Source: Bolinopsis microptera
Taxonomy: Eukaryota > Ctenophora > Tentaculata > Lobata > Bolinopsidae
Reading direction: 5' to 3'
Assembly (NCBI RefSeq): GCF_026151205.1
Contig: NC_087078.1
Span: 4,731,675 to 4,795,674 of the forward strand
DNA length: 64,000 nucleotides
In this document: positions 12,001 to 22,664 of the stretch, in pieces
Layout of the letters: the number at the start of each line of letters is the position of its first letter
Position numbering within the stretch: position 1 is the stretch's first letter
Notes under the pieces: generated by a model
Databases searched by the model: none
What the model was told of the DNA's origin: nothing
What the model saw: only the letters and a program-made list of their open reading frames with translations
Position numbers and translations under genes: made by a program

Positions 12001-14505
12001 AGCCAGTCTCTTGAAGTCGCCACTCGTCTCGCTCACTATCTCCCGCTCCAACTCTGCTTCAAACACTGAAATTAGAAAGTTATCACCCGAATAGTATTAT
12101 AGTAGTGTAGCAGTATAGTATCGTAGTATGTAATAGTAGTATAGTAGTGTAGTAATATAGTAGGTAATAGTAGTATAGACTATAGTAGTATAGTATGTAA
12201 TAGTAGTATAGTATGTGATAGTAGTATAGTAGTGTAGTAGTATAGTAGTGTAGTAGTATAGTAGTATAGTAGTATAGTAGTATAGTATGTAATAGTAGCA
12301 TAGCAGTGTAGTAGTATAGTATGTAATAGTAGTGTAGTAGTGTAGTATGTAATATTAGTATCTATACTAATAATCCCAATAAATCTGTGGGTGTGTGACG
12401 TGTGTGTGTCTGTAATGTACGAATGGTTAAATCAAGAAAACGGTATAAGAGATATGGGACTGGTTTTTTCGGTATAGTGCCGACAAAACTCTGACGAAGG
12501 CTAGGTTGTTTATGATAGCTGCAGTACTCAGTACTGTGTAGTGAAGTAGTTGTGTGTGTGGATACTTAGTACTTACTTATACTCCAGAAACTGCATGATG
12601 AACGGTAAAGTTGTAGTTATGTTACTACTGGTGAAGTTGTGCAGATAAGAAGCTCGTTTGTTTGGTAAATTGTTTAAAAGGTTAATTTATATGTGGAGAG
12701 CTGTCTGAACTTTAACAACTTTTGGTGACATGCCAAGCAACTCGAGTTAAGGTTAGATAAGGAAAACGAATTAATTCAACTTATAGTTGATCATGCTAAA
12801 ATTCATGCACAATTGCGCTGCCAACTAGTTTTTTTAAATGTTGAGCTTATTTGTTGTACTATAGTTAGGGAACTACATACTACTAACTACTATGCTAATA
12901 TAATGGCGATCTTCATGCAGTGATAATATAGTGAAAAGTTAATTGTGAAATGTTAAATCCGGGAAAACACTCAGTACCTGGTATGTTTACTATGTCTCGC
13001 GCAAGATCCTTGGAAAACACCAAAATACGTTAGATAAACTGATAAAGCACACAATTGAATTATATACACTAATCTTACTGCGTATAATGCGATTACATTA
13101 TTAATTATTTACAGATCAGAAATGCAAATAGCAGAAAATAGCGAAAAGCTGCAGCAGGGGAGAATTACAACAAATTAGTATTACAAAAGTAGTTCTACCG
13201 GGAAGTTGGTCTACCGGGAAGTTGGTGTTCATATGGTACTGTGCAGGGACGTTGCATAGACGTTGCATAGACTGACCGTGCAGGGAGTGTGCATAGAGTG
13301 TTCATTGTGCAGGGACGTTGCATAGACGTTGCATAGACGGTTCTTTTGTTGTTGCATGGACGTTGCATAGACGTTGCATAGACTGTCCGGAGCTAAACGA
13401 CCAAGTTGCCGTTCTGGGAAGTTGGTCGTTTAGCTCCGGACAGTCTATAATTACATTATTAATTATTTACAGATCAGAAATGCAAATAGCAGAAAATAGC
13501 GAAAAGCTGCAGCAGGGGAGAATTACAACAAATTAGTATTACAAAAGTAGTTCTACCGGGAAGTTGGTCTACCGGGAAGTTGGTGTTCATATGGTACTGT
13601 GCAGGGACGTTGCATAGACGTTGCATAGACTGACCGTGCAGGGAGTGTGCATAGAGTGTTCATTGTGCAGGGACGTTGCATAGACGTTGCATAGACGGTT
13701 CTTTTGTTGTTGCATGGACGTTGCATAGACGTTGCATAGACTGTCCGGAGCTAAACGACCAAGTTGCCGTTCTACCCGTGTGAGTAGTTACTTCTGGGCT
13801 ACATAATACAAAAATGGACCTACTTGATTTATAAATGTGCTTCACTTCAGCAATACCCCTATTATCCAACCCCACCAGGATCTCGACTAGTGCTCGTTCG
13901 TCCGTACCACTTCCCTGCGGTAATATAATACGTATAATATACGTGCTCAGCTAATATTACTGCAGTATTACGTACTCAGCTTATACTACTGCAGTATTAC
14001 GTGCTCAGCTAATACTACTGCAGTAATACGTGTTTTACCTATATTCTTAGCTAACCTTCATTGCACGTTTAAGTTCTTTGGCCAGGTATTGAGGAATTGA
14101 GAAAAGTAAGCACTTGCAAAGTCGGAGAAAGTTGGCGCTTAACTCCGACTTAAACTCCATTAGAAGATCTTTGCCGTACATCGTCTGAAAGGAAATTAGA
14201 AGTTTTATCTGAATAATTCAAGAATTTTTATTCTAACTGATTTCAATGTTTTAGAAAAAAGTCCCCTGTTGACGAAGAGAAGCTTATAATATAATATATA
14301 TTTATGAAGGAGTAAGTTTTATAATATATAACATATTTGATACCTTAAACACGAGAGCAATTTGTAGTCTCTGTTCGCGGCTCCTGTTTCCCAGGATGTT
14401 TATTATTTTAGTCTCGTTAGTTCCCAGACCCTTCATAGCGTTCCTCAGTTCCTGACAGTCCTTGTCAGCACTAAAGTCTGTTGCTGGGGTGATTGTTCCG
14501 GGCAT
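3050..14505 (-). CDS. Annexin, four-repeat, nine coding exons seen (3' end off window)
   Basis: Annexins bind acidic phospholipid membranes through Ca2+ held by GxGT loops. Minus-strand exons with matching phases: 14344-14505, 14056-14184, 13824-13914, 11929-12065, 7017-7063, 6240-6306, 4432-4507, 3572-3630, 3050-3172. They splice to about 297 residues; one terminal exon of about 16 residues is missing. Repeat 1 has [15 protein letters not shown], repeat 2 [13 protein letters not shown] with SETSGDF downstream, repeat 3 RFGTDES with SEMSGEL, and repeat 4 [13 protein letters not shown]. So all four type II Ca2+ loops look intact and the acidic caps of repeats 2 and 3 are present. The start is set at [11 protein letters not shown]; a 5' noncoding exon is likely. 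For exon 4432-4507 the acceptor at 4508 was preferred because it alone keeps the frame ([10 protein letters not shown]). Most introns are swollen by tandem repeats. The 41-codon repeat-4 exon has exactly the length of its counterpart in the plus-strand annexin. Confidence 0.9.
3160..3395. repeat. Tandem copies of the annexin repeat-4 exon acceptor
   Basis: Five diverged copies of the junction sequence of the annexin exon whose acceptor lies at 3173 (minus strand). The true junction reads CTCCTTAG then GGTCTGGGAACTGATGA. The copies read CTCCTCAG followed by GGTCTGGGAATTGAT or GACCTAGGAACTGATAATAA, separated by AT-rich stretches such as AATATGCTCTC. A remnant of the conserved GLGTD loop (DLGTDN) is still readable in several copies. 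Confidence 0.85.
3672..4420. repeat. 7-bp array (GTAGTAT)n
   Basis: About 107 copies of GTAGTAT in the intron after annexin exon 4432-4507. The array starts within about 10 nt of the exon's donor (minus strand GTAAGTATTATTACATACTA). One near-end unit is GTACGTA, and a block of six GTGGTAT units at about 4024-4066 marks a local homogenised variant. Confidence 0.95.
4534..4693. repeat. 5-bp array (TGTAC)n
   Basis: About 32 perfect copies of a pentamer, GTACT on the plus strand and AGTAC on the minus. It ends about 26 nt upstream (in minus-strand sense) of the acceptor of annexin exon 4432-4507. The run of tyrosine/cysteine codons it produces is not a gene. Confidence 0.95.
4981..5117. mobile_element. 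MITE of the GGACATTA family (137 bp)
   Basis: Terminal inverted repeats TACCTTATCAGAC and GTCTGATAGGGTA, with internal repeats of GAACGGACATTA. The same termini and internal motif bound the larger element at 54763-55663, which carries a pogo-type transposase relic, so this is probably a nonautonomous derivative. It lies inside an annexin intron. Confidence 0.7.
5290..5748. repeat. Degenerate ~22-bp minisatellite
   Basis: About 20 irregular copies of GTATGTAGTCAGCTAATTA with many substitutions and length changes. It is older-looking than the perfect arrays nearby. It is intronic in the minus-strand annexin. Confidence 0.8.
6668..6828. repeat. ~33-bp short minisatellite
   Basis: Five imperfect copies beginning AAATGTGGGGCTACAAAAAG inside an annexin intron. 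The short plus-strand ORF across it (6673-7011) has no recognisable similarity and is probably chance. Confidence 0.75.
7629..7974. repeat. 7-bp array (AACGTAT)n, first block
   Basis: About 49 perfect tandem copies of AACGTAT. Confidence 0.97.
8594..9154. repeat. 7-bp array (AACGTAT)n, second block
   Basis: About 80 perfect tandem copies of AACGTAT, followed by the same ACTAGAAACCCGCTAG junction that follows the first block. Confidence 0.97.
9246..9833. mobile_element. Nonautonomous hAT-like element (588 bp) with 8-bp target duplication
   Basis: Present in the third spacer copy and absent at the matching point of the second, so the insertion is directly visible. It is flanked by GTTATACT on both sides (9238-9245 and 9834-9841). 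The ends are AGGCGGTGCA and GCGCACTGCCTA, an imperfect inverted pair. An 8-bp duplication is typical of hAT elements. No transposase frame is present; the short ORFs inside are not recognisable. Confidence 0.75.
10363..11922. repeat. 7-bp array (AACGTAT)n, third block, 1.56 kb
   Basis: About 222 copies of AACGTAT without a visible variant. It begins within about 10 nt of the donor of annexin exon 11929-12065 (minus strand GTAATACATTATACG). The 608-codon minus-strand frame across it is the annexin exon plus the array read through. Confidence 0.97.
12095..12358. repeat. Imperfect TAG/TAT-rich microsatellite
   Basis: Irregular mixture of TAGTAGTATAGTATGTAATAG-like units in an annexin intron, just upstream (minus-strand sense) of exon 11929-12065. 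Confidence 0.8.
12359..12520 (+). mobile_element. Helitron-like 5' end fragment
   Basis: It begins TCTATACTAATAATCCC, passes through a GTGTGTG stretch, then has AAACGGTATAAGAGATATGG and TTTTTTCGGTATAGTG. The interior recurs at 35075-35145, inside an element with a Helitron-type 3' end. The terminal sequence recurs (inverted) beside the CA array at 24540-24566. No matching 3' end was seen nearby. Confidence 0.55.
13090..13790. repeat. ~357-bp tandem duplication with hairpin at the junction
   Basis: Two nearly identical copies, about 13090-13420 and 13447-13777, each carrying GATCAGAAATGCAAATAGCA and several GTTGCATAGAC units. Between them lies a long inverted repeat (13381-13445, stem GACTGTCCGGAGCTAAACGA pairing with its complement), which only the first copy has. 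It is intronic, about 40 bp from the donor of annexin exon 13824-13914. Confidence 0.85.
13927..14035. repeat. Three copies of a ~35-bp unit
   Basis: Repeats of TACGTGCTCAGCTAATACTA with CTGCAGTA, between annexin exons 13824-13914 and 14056-14184. Confidence 0.75.
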
Positions 14506-14704
14506 AGTGGTCCCCTGGGTCTTACTACCTATATTGGTGGTGGCATGATTATACGAATACAGTTGTTGTACTCTACAATACACTGATAAACACAGCAGTC
14601 TACTATAATCACTAGGGCGGTTCAAACCCACTCTATAATATTCACACATCATACAGCAGTATTGCTTTACTCAGACGATACATAATGAAAATCGGGAAAA
14701 TAAG

Positions 14705-15070
14705 GTTGTCCCGCTTGCACTACGGCAGAGGACAATACGGCAGAGGACACTACGGCGGAGGACACTACGGCAGAGGAAACTATGGCGGAGGACAATACGG
14801 CGGAGGACAATACGGCAGAGGACAATATGGCAGAGGACAATACGGCGGAGGACACTACGGCAGAGGACACTACGGCAGAGGACAATACGGCGGAGGACAC
14901 TACGGCAGAGGACACTACGGCGGAGGACAATACGGCGGAGGACAATACGGCGGAGGACAATACGGCAGAGGACACTACGGCGGAGGACAATACGGCGGAG
15001 GACAATACGGCAGAGGACAATACGGCAGAGGACAATACGGCGGAGGACAATACGGCAGAGGACAATACGG
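14705..15070. repeat. 15-bp minisatellite (GGACAATACGGCAGA)n
   Basis: About 24 units of 15 bp with two-state positions (CAG/CGG, CAA/CAC, TAC/TAT). It is open in several frames on both strands because the unit is a multiple of three and lacks stops. The plus frame 14685-15128 would give a glycine/tyrosine-rich repeat (YGRGQ, YGGGH) from ATG to stop, the minus frames SSAVL or RRIVL runs. There are no splice or promoter signals to choose one, so I treat it as noncoding. It lies just upstream of the minus-strand annexin start and could sit in its promoter or 5' UTR. Confidence 0.85.
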
Positions 15071-15284
15071 CATTGGGCAGTATGACGGAGAACACTACAG
15101 TATGGTGGCACTTTCTCAAAAGGGGTAACACTTGACAGTGGAACACAAAGCTTTAGTGGGAAGCCGTAACCACGCAAAATGTTTGGTAAACCCCGCCTCA
15201 ATTTCATGTAGATACTTTCATGTAGACAGTATCATCAGCAGTAGGTGTACTGTACCATTACAGAGGCACCCAATATTTAACGGT

Positions 15285-15690
15285 CCGTAGACTTGGAATG
15301 CAGCCAATATTTAGCAGCCTCTAGAGATGGAATGCAGCCAATATTTAGCAGTCTGAAGAGATGGAATGCTGCTAATATTTAGCAGTCTGAAGAAATAGAA
15401 TCCAGCCAATATTTAGCAGTCTGAAGAGATGGAATGCTGCCAATATTTAGCAGTCTGAAGAAATGGAATGCAGCCAATATTTAGCAGTCTGAAGAAATGG
15501 AATGCAGCCAATATTTAGCAGTCTGAGAGATGGAATGCTGCCAATATTTAGCAGTCAGAAGAAATGGAATGCAGCCAATATTTAGCAGTCTGAAGAGATG
15601 GAATGCAGCCAATATTTAACAGTCTGAAAGATGGAATGCAGCCAATATTTAGCAGTCTGAAGAGATGGAATACAGCCAATATTTACGAAA
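15285..15690. repeat. 34-bp minisatellite
   Basis: About 12 copies of GGAATGCAGCCAATATTTAG followed by CAGTCTGAAGAGAT, with small substitutions and occasional 1-2 bp deletions. Confidence 0.9.
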
Positions 15691-15869
15691 ATAATGAAAA
15701 ACCACCGAATTTCGTAATTCGTACCGAATAAGGTGTTTGAGTGAAAATAGTCGGGAAGGGGCCAGGGGCACTCAGTGCTGTCAATCAAATAGATTCTGCT
15801 TACGCGGATCTATCTGAATTTCTGAATGGAGGCTTTTGCGTGCCGTGTCTATATTAAACTAGGTATACA

Positions 15870-17541
15870 TATACATATCACCGGAGACTCGCGGGCGGAA
15901 CAAAATATTGCACGCGCACGCGCGTGCAATATTTCATATGTCCCCGAGGGCGCTAGCCCGAGGAGGACATATTTTCGTATAGCACGGAGGGCCCATCGGG
16001 CCCGAGTGCTATACGATTTTTCCGCCCGCGGGTCGAGGTGATGTGGATTATATCCACCAGCGTGAGCTTTTTCTTACAGATATTAGTTTTTTAGTTTTTA
16101 CTTTAGTTTCTTCAAGAGATCCGTTTTTAATTTAGTTTCACTTTTACTTTCAGTTTCAACATGTTTCTAATACGATAGTTCCGCCCTCGAGGCGAGGAAT
16201 GATATCGTGTATATCCATCAGCGGGCGTTTATCACGAAGCTTCAGTTTGCAACAATCACAGCAAATTAATGTACAAGATTTCAGAAAAGTTACGAAAAAA
16301 TCATGTTGCTTTAGGTTTAAGATGTAAAACAGGCCAAAATGACTGACTATAGAACGAAAAACCGGCTGCTATCAAACAATGTTTCAGCTCATTGTTTCAG
16401 GTACATATTTTAATGTAAACGATCAAAATATAGGCCTCTCTCCCTCTCTCCGTCTCTCCCTCTCTCCCTCTATCCCTCTATCCCTCTCTCCCTATCTTCC
16501 TCTCTCCTTCTCCCACTCTCCTTACGTCCCTCTATCCCTCTATCCCTCTCTCTTTATCTCCCTCTCTCCTCCTCTCCCCATCTTTCTCTCCTACTCTTCC
16601 TCTATACTTTTCTACCTCTCTCCCCTCTCCCTCCCTGGAACCAGAACAAGCACCACCAGTAGCCACAGAGCCCTCTACTACCAAGTTAGTTGTCATTATC
16701 ATGTCAGTTACCTGGGTAACCAGGGTTACCCGGGTAACCAGTTACTACAGTTTCTGTAGCAGCTACTGAGTGGCTGGACACTTCAAAGTAGTAACCCAGA
16801 GAGCTCGAGATCACAGTCTGATCATGGACATTTAATATGAAAGTTAAAGATCAAATTCATAACATCAATTTAAATGGCAGTTTCAAAACAAAAACAGGGC
16901 AGAATATCTTTCGGGAACACAATAGAATAACACGTAAAATTTCGGCCTACATTTCAAGATTTATCGACTGAACTAGTGAAATGAAAATGGTAAACACAAC
17001 TGAAATGGTAAACACAAAACAATTATCGATACTATAATAGAGATCACCGGCTTAGAATTTAGTCTGGACGTCTCCACGAATTTGGTAACCATAGTAACAG
17101 TGTGTCAGTGTCACGTGTTCATTATGAGCCAATCATGGCAAACTGCGTGACAACTAATATAGCGTCCGATAAAGGGTGCGCTCAGAGTTTACAGTTGATA
17201 CATTCTTTACATCCACTGCATATTGCCGTGGGAATTTAGAAACAGAAACTACACTAATTAGCTCACTGTACGATTATTGCAATTGAATTCATCATTAATG
17301 AATTAAACCGGTTTTAACTATAGTTCTAAGTAACTTGTAAGTTGCTGTCTTATGGAATTTCACATGGAGACGATACAGAAACTGAAAATATTTTAGAGAA
17401 CTCCGGGCTATATTGCTACTGGTCAAATTAAATGTCACTTGTTAGCGGGCTATATCATGAGCGGGCTGTAGAGATATCGGGCCCTTTGACAGCGGGCTGG
17501 TGAGAGCCCGCTATGCGAAAAAGCGCACGCTGGTGGATATA
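15870..17541. mobile_element. Hairpin-ended element, long copy (1.67 kb)
   Basis: The left end (15870-16060) matches that of the second copy at 37218. A long imperfect outer stem (CGCGGGCGGAA at 15890-15900 with TTCCGCCCGCG near 16020-16031) encloses three hairpins: one built on AATATTGCACGCGC, one on ATATGTCC/GGACATAT, one on CGTATAGCAC/GTGCTATACG. The right end (17341-17541) matches 37779-37969, has an AGCGGGCT/AGCCCGCT hairpin and finishes GCTGGTGGATATA, the inverse of TATATCCACCAGC next to the left module. Inside are a degenerate second left-end fragment (about 16170-16240), a CT-rich tract (16436-16640) and a promoter-like block. No coding region was recognised. A nonautonomous transposon of unknown class is my inference. 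Confidence 0.8.
17075..17180 (+). promoter_or_regulatory. X-box / E-box / CCAAT block conserved between hairpin-ended copies
   Basis: GTAACCATAGTAACA (an RFX X-box-like half-site pair), then CACGTG, then GCCAATCA, in the same order as at 37498-37550 in the other copy (GTAACCATGGTAACA, CACGTG, GCCAATCA). Conservation of these three sites in noncoding copies suggests a promoter carried by the element; function is inferred. Confidence 0.5.
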
Positions 17542-18199
17542 AATTGAAACGACCGGTTGAGTCAGACAAATGTTTTAATCATGATACAAAACCATGATAT
17601 CATCAGCGACAACTAAAAATTAAAATTACAAAACTAAAAGTTTACATAAATATTCACTCGTGAAACAATATATAAGACGACGCCACCCAAAATTAAACTA
17701 TAGGTATATATACTGAACAGAAACGTGGACGATGGAAAGCTTTACGCTCTAGCTGTGCAAACGATCCAAATAAAATTTGAACATTATTGTGTGAAAGATA
17801 GAAGTATCAGAATTAAACGGTCCAGTTTCTGTTTTCAAATGTCATTTGTAAGTTTATAAACGGAATGTTCGCGGAATGTACACGGAATGTACACGGAACA
17901 CTGTAAGTGTACACTTGTAACACAGCTATAATATAGTTATCTTACAACGCTCTGTGTGGTGACTTAACTGAATTTAAAACCCAAAGCAAGTGGAATTTAC
18001 CGTCTATGATGTACATTTTTATAACGATTAATAAGTCAAATTAGCGATATACACTGCAGCGATATAGTAGAGTAGTACTAGTAGGTATAGATCAAAGGTT
18101 AAGGTTCTTCATTTCTTATAGAGTTATAGTCCGGGTGTTTAACTTTAAGTGAGAATGCCCGGGAAAAGCCGTTTTACTTATAAACTTATAAACCCGCTG

Positions 18200-19444
18200 C
18201 AGGGATCGACCGGGGACGAAATTTTGCCGGGGCCGGGGCCGGGACCAAGTTGAATCAGCCGGGGCCGGGATTAACCAGGATTTTGGAATGTTGCCAAGGC
18301 CGGGGCCGGGGCCGGGATTGGCTAAAATATGCCGGGGCCGGGATTTTTAAATCTAATTTTGAAAATTTTTGAAAGTTTCCGGAAACTCGTATCAAACTCA
18401 TATAAACTCCTTAAATGGGGAAAAAGAACACCTGTGGAGGACTTTGTGGCTCCAAATAGCCGTATTCTACCAACCCCTGTTATAAATCAAGAGGCTTGCA
18501 TATAATGAACATGTTACATATTGACACGGGTGCAGAGTTGAGTCTGTACGGAACCTAGTAGTTTCAGATCCTTGTTTAACTTGCCGTACAGCAAGGTCAT
18601 CCGCTACTTTAGCCCGGCGAGGCACATAACTCCCTCCACAACTCCATGACAAATGTTTCATATATACTAGCCGAGTTCACAAGTTATATCCTTGTGTTTG
18701 AGAAGAGCTCGTTAGAACTGCTTCCTTTCCCTTCAGTATCCCACAGTCTCTCGAGTTTCGTAACTGCCAGAGAACTCTCTTAAACAATTACTAGACTCGG
18801 TGATTATAAATCAAGAGGCTTGCATATAATGAACATATTGACAGAATCGAGACAGAGCGAAGACGAAACATCGGACATAGATATTTCGGACACTGAAGCT
18901 GACACCGGAAACGAGTAGTCATCTGTGATCTGACAGACTATCATCATCATCTGCATTGAGTCGGCCTCACTCTCTACTATTTTTTGCTCCTGAACTGAAT
19001 TGTTTGACGTTTGTACTAGTTATATGAAAGAAAACGGTACACGAACACATGACTTTACTCGAACTTTTTAATCAACCTCGAACTTTTTTAATCAACATTA
19101 ATATTTTACATTCTTTGAAAATTCAAAGTTGAAATTTTCTGAATATCAAACTGGAATGATGTCAAGTCCTCGTATTTATATTTTTCACTCGATGTCATGT
19201 TACCGAAAATTTTGTGTTTAATTTAAGTCTAAAAATCAAGATAAATTCTGATAATCTATCGGTTTAAATTGAGGCAGAAAATACGAGAAATCCCGACAAA
19301 AATTGACAAAAACAGCCGGGGCCGGGATTGGGGGCCTCTGGCCGGGGCCGGGATTTTGAAAATTATTTTGCCGGGGCCGGGGCCGGGGAAAACACAAATC
19401 CCGGCCGTATCCGGGGCAGGGGCCGGGATCCCGGTCGATCACTG
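18200..19444. mobile_element. Nonautonomous hAT element with 8-bp target duplication
   Basis: Starts CAGGGATCGACCGG and ends CCGGTCGATCACTG, an inverted pair of the CAGGG/CAGTG type known from hAT elements. It is flanked by ACCCGCTG directly on both sides (18192-18199, 19445-19452). Sub-terminal tracts on both sides are tandem CCGGGG-type repeats. The interior holds a 307-bp segment (18479-18785) that recurs inverted at 21406-21712. No transposase frame remains. A second member's 5' end is at 53752. Confidence 0.88.
18479..18785. repeat. Dispersed 307-bp repeat, copy 1
   Basis: Begins ATAAATCAAGAGGCTTGCAT and ends near GAGAACTCTCTTAAAC. An inverted, almost identical copy is at 21406-21712. 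Its first ~30 bp recur at 18805, where the host sequence resumes, suggesting insertion with a long duplication. A 64-codon minus frame inside is unrecognised. Confidence 0.8.
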
Positions 19445-19495
19445 ACCCGCTGTCAATTTGACCGAAGTTAATAGATACTACCGCGTCTGACATCC

Positions 19496-19608
19496 CGCTA
19501 TTACGCACGTGTTTGTGCGTGTGACGTCACTTTATAACGCACGTGTTTGTGCGTGCGACGTCACTTTATTACGCAAGTGTCTGTTCGTGTGTCACGTGAC
19601 TGACAAAC
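19496..19608. repeat. Three ~36-bp units with CRE and E-box-like sites
   Basis: Units contain ACGCACGTGTTTGTGCGT (a near palindrome) followed by TGACGTCA in the first two and TCACGTGA in the third. They could bind bZIP/bHLH factors; no gene start is visible nearby. Confidence 0.6.
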
Positions 19609-19726
19609 ACCCCGGGGTCGGAGTTCATCAGCTCAATTTCATAAAGCAAAGGTTCAATTTTCAATATCTAATACACATAAACTGGTGAATATAAATGGCA
19701 AAAACTCAAAAAGATAGAAATGCAAA

Positions 19727-21288
19727 CTTTCTTTTCATAAAGAGCAGAGGAAGGTAGTGGTACCGTAAGTTTGTTGCAAAGTACTTATAACATACATTTG
19801 TAAAACGAGAGCTGCAATATCATGTGTTTCATAAAGCAAAAGGCGAAAGACAATACCACCCCCAGTATAAAGACAATACTGAGCTACTTAATAAACATAT
19901 GAACTCTAGAATAATGAGAGGGAATAGAGATCATGCAAATGGTCAAACTTGTCTAAATGTTACAACAAAGTGGCGGTTATTACATTTTGTCTCCAAATCT
20001 CTAAACGTTACAACAAAGTGGCGGTTATTACATTTTGTCTCCAAATCTCTAAACGTTACAACAAAGTGGCGGCTATTACATTTTGTCTCCAAATCTCTAA
20101 ACGTTACAACAAAGTGACGGCTATTACATTTTGTCTCCAAATCTCTAAACGTTACAACAAAGTGACGGCTATTACATTTTGTCTCCAAATCTCTAAACGT
20201 TACAACAAAGTGACGGCTATTACATTTTGTCTCCAAATCTCTAAACGTTACAACAAAGTGACGGCTATTACATTTTGTTTCCAAATCTTTAAACGTTACA
20301 ACAAAGTGACGTCTATTACATTTTGTCTCCAAATCTCTAAACGTTACAACAAAGTGACGGCTATTACATTTTGTTTCCAAATTTTTAAACGTTACAACAA
20401 AGTGACGTCTATTACATTTTGTTTCCAAATCTCTAAACGTTACAACAAAGTGACGGCTATTACATTTTGTCCCAAAATCTTTAAACGTTACACCAAAGTG
20501 GCGGCTATTAAATTTTGTTTCCAAATCTCTAAACGTTAAAACAAAGTGGTGGCTATTACATTTTGTTTCCAAATCTCTAAACGTTAAAACAAAGTGGCGG
20601 CTATTACATTTTGTCTCCAAATCTCTAAGCGTTACATCAAAGTGGCGGCTATTACATTTTGTCTCCAAATCTCTAAACGTTACAACAAAGTGACGGCTAT
20701 TACATTTTGTTTCCAAATCTCTAAACGTTACAACAAAGTGGCGGCTATTACATTTTGTTTCCAAATCTCTAAACGTTAAAACAAAGTGGCGGCTATTACA
20801 TTTTGTCTCCAAATCTCTAACCGTTACATCAAATTGACGGCTATTACATTTTGTTTCCAAATCTCTAAACGTTACATCAAAGTGGCGGCTATTACATTTT
20901 GTTTCCAAATCTCTAAACGTTAAAACGAAGTGATCTTTGTCTCCAAAGAACAGCATATTTACACTTGATACCAAGTAGTTAAACTTAAAGTGCACTCGAA
21001 TTATTTAAAACAAGGAACTACCATGTTAACAGCTTACTGGACAATTACACACCTGTAAAGCTGTAACTATAACCTTATTGGACATAATTCATAATTATCA
21101 CAGACAAGTTTTTCATAAAGAGCAGAGGAAGGTACCGTAAGTTTGTTGCACAGTACTTATATAACATACATTTGTAAAACGAGAGCTGCAATATCATGTG
21201 TTTCATAAAGCAAAAGGCGAAAGACAATACCACCCCAGTATAAAGACAACACTAAGCTACTTAATAAACATGCACTCTAGAATAATGA
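19727..21288. repeat. 48-bp minisatellite between ~180-bp direct repeats
   Basis: Direct repeats at 19727-19915 and 21108-21288 (both contain AGAGCAGAGGAAGGTA and ACGAGAGCTGCAATATCATG) enclose about 20 copies of a 48-bp unit at 19955-20935 (AACGTTACAACAAAGTGACG then GCTATTACATTTTGTCTCCA). The minus strand is open for 350 codons (19943-20995) with a 16-residue period, RDLETKCNSRHFVVTF, and substitutions but no frameshift. No similarity, signal peptide or splice context supports translation, and the plus strand is also partly open. Confidence 0.85.
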
Positions 21289-21405
21289 CAGCTTACTGGA
21301 TAATTACACACCTGTAAAGCTGTAACTACTTTATGGCTTATCGGACATAATTCATGATTGTCACAGATAATTTTTTCACGAACCAAATGTTTCACGGACA
21401 GTAAT

Positions 21406-21712
21406 TGTTTAAGAGAGTTCTCTGGCAGTTACGAAACTCGAGAGACTGTGGGATACTGAAGGGAAAGGAAGCAGTTCTAACGAGCTCTTCTCAAACACAA
21501 GGATATAACTTGTGAACTCGGCTAGTATATATGAAACATTTGTCATGGAGTTGTAGAGGGAGTTATGTGCCTCGCCGGGCTAAAGTAGTGGATGACCTTG
21601 CTGTACGGCAAGTTAAACAAGGATCTGAAACTACTAGGTTCCGTACAGACTCAACTCTGCACCCGTGTCAATATGTTCATTATATGCAAGCCTCTTGATT
21701 TATAATTATTTG
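21406..21712. repeat. Dispersed 307-bp repeat, copy 2 (inverted)
   Basis: Reverse complement of 18479-18785 with few differences, here outside any recognisable hAT ends. Confidence 0.8.
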
Positions 21713-22011
21713 CGCTCATGACCGCCCAAAAATGTCCATGAAATTGTGAACATTTTTGGTGAACAGATTACAGAGTCGATATATTTTAATGATGCCATGG
21801 CCGGGCATGGGGTGGCAAGTCCCCATACATCGTAGTCCGGTATTTTCATTGCATCTTAATATCTACGCATATGTAGGGACACACACACTAAAATAAATGG
21901 AAATAATTACCGGACTTAATTATTCCCGGACTTTATAAATGCCACAGACATTATTTTCACGGACATAATTATTCACGCTAAGGTTACTGTTAGCAAAGTA
22001 AAGAGTACTAC

Positions 22012-22380
22012 ACTACACTACACTACACTACACTACACTACACTACACTACACTACACTACACTACACTACACTACACTACACTACACTACACTACACTA
22101 CACTACACTACACTACACTACACTACACTACACTACACTACACTACACTACACTACACTACACTACACTACACTACACTACACTACACTACACTACACTA
22201 CACTACACTACACTACACTACACTACACTACACTACACTACACTACACTACACTACACTACACTACACTACACTACACTACACTACACTACACTACACTA
22301 CACTACACTACACTACACTACACTACACTACACTACACTACACTACACTACACTACACTACACTACACTACACTACACTG
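22012..22380. repeat. 5-bp array (CTACA)n
   Basis: About 73 perfect copies of the pentamer CTACA. Confidence 0.97.
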
Positions 22381-22664
22381 CTAGTAAAAGAAGTCAAAAG
22401 TAAAAAGTACACAAACCACAGTTTCGTATACATACTGTTATTAATATTAAATAGTATACACGATTGTATTGAAGTGCGGTAATTCTAATTACAGGCTGAA
22501 ATTAGGCTAGGCTTGAAAGCTGATTATTCCGTTTAATTTAGTGCAACAGATCTATCACGTCTCTGACGTATTAGATAAAGCAGGAAACTTATTATTCCGA
22601 GGTTGCAATGGAATTATCATCGTCTACTGCTTTTTCAAAAGCAATTCCGGGAGTACTCTCCGAT

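Noticed and set aside
10240-12066. 608-codon minus-strand ORF
   Set aside because: Its first 46 codons are a genuine annexin exon; the rest is the 7-bp array read through the donor.
14685-15128. Glycine/tyrosine-rich 147-codon ORF with ATG and stop
   Set aside because: Looks like a structural repeat protein, but opposite frames are equally open and substitutions fit a neutral 15-bp minisatellite.
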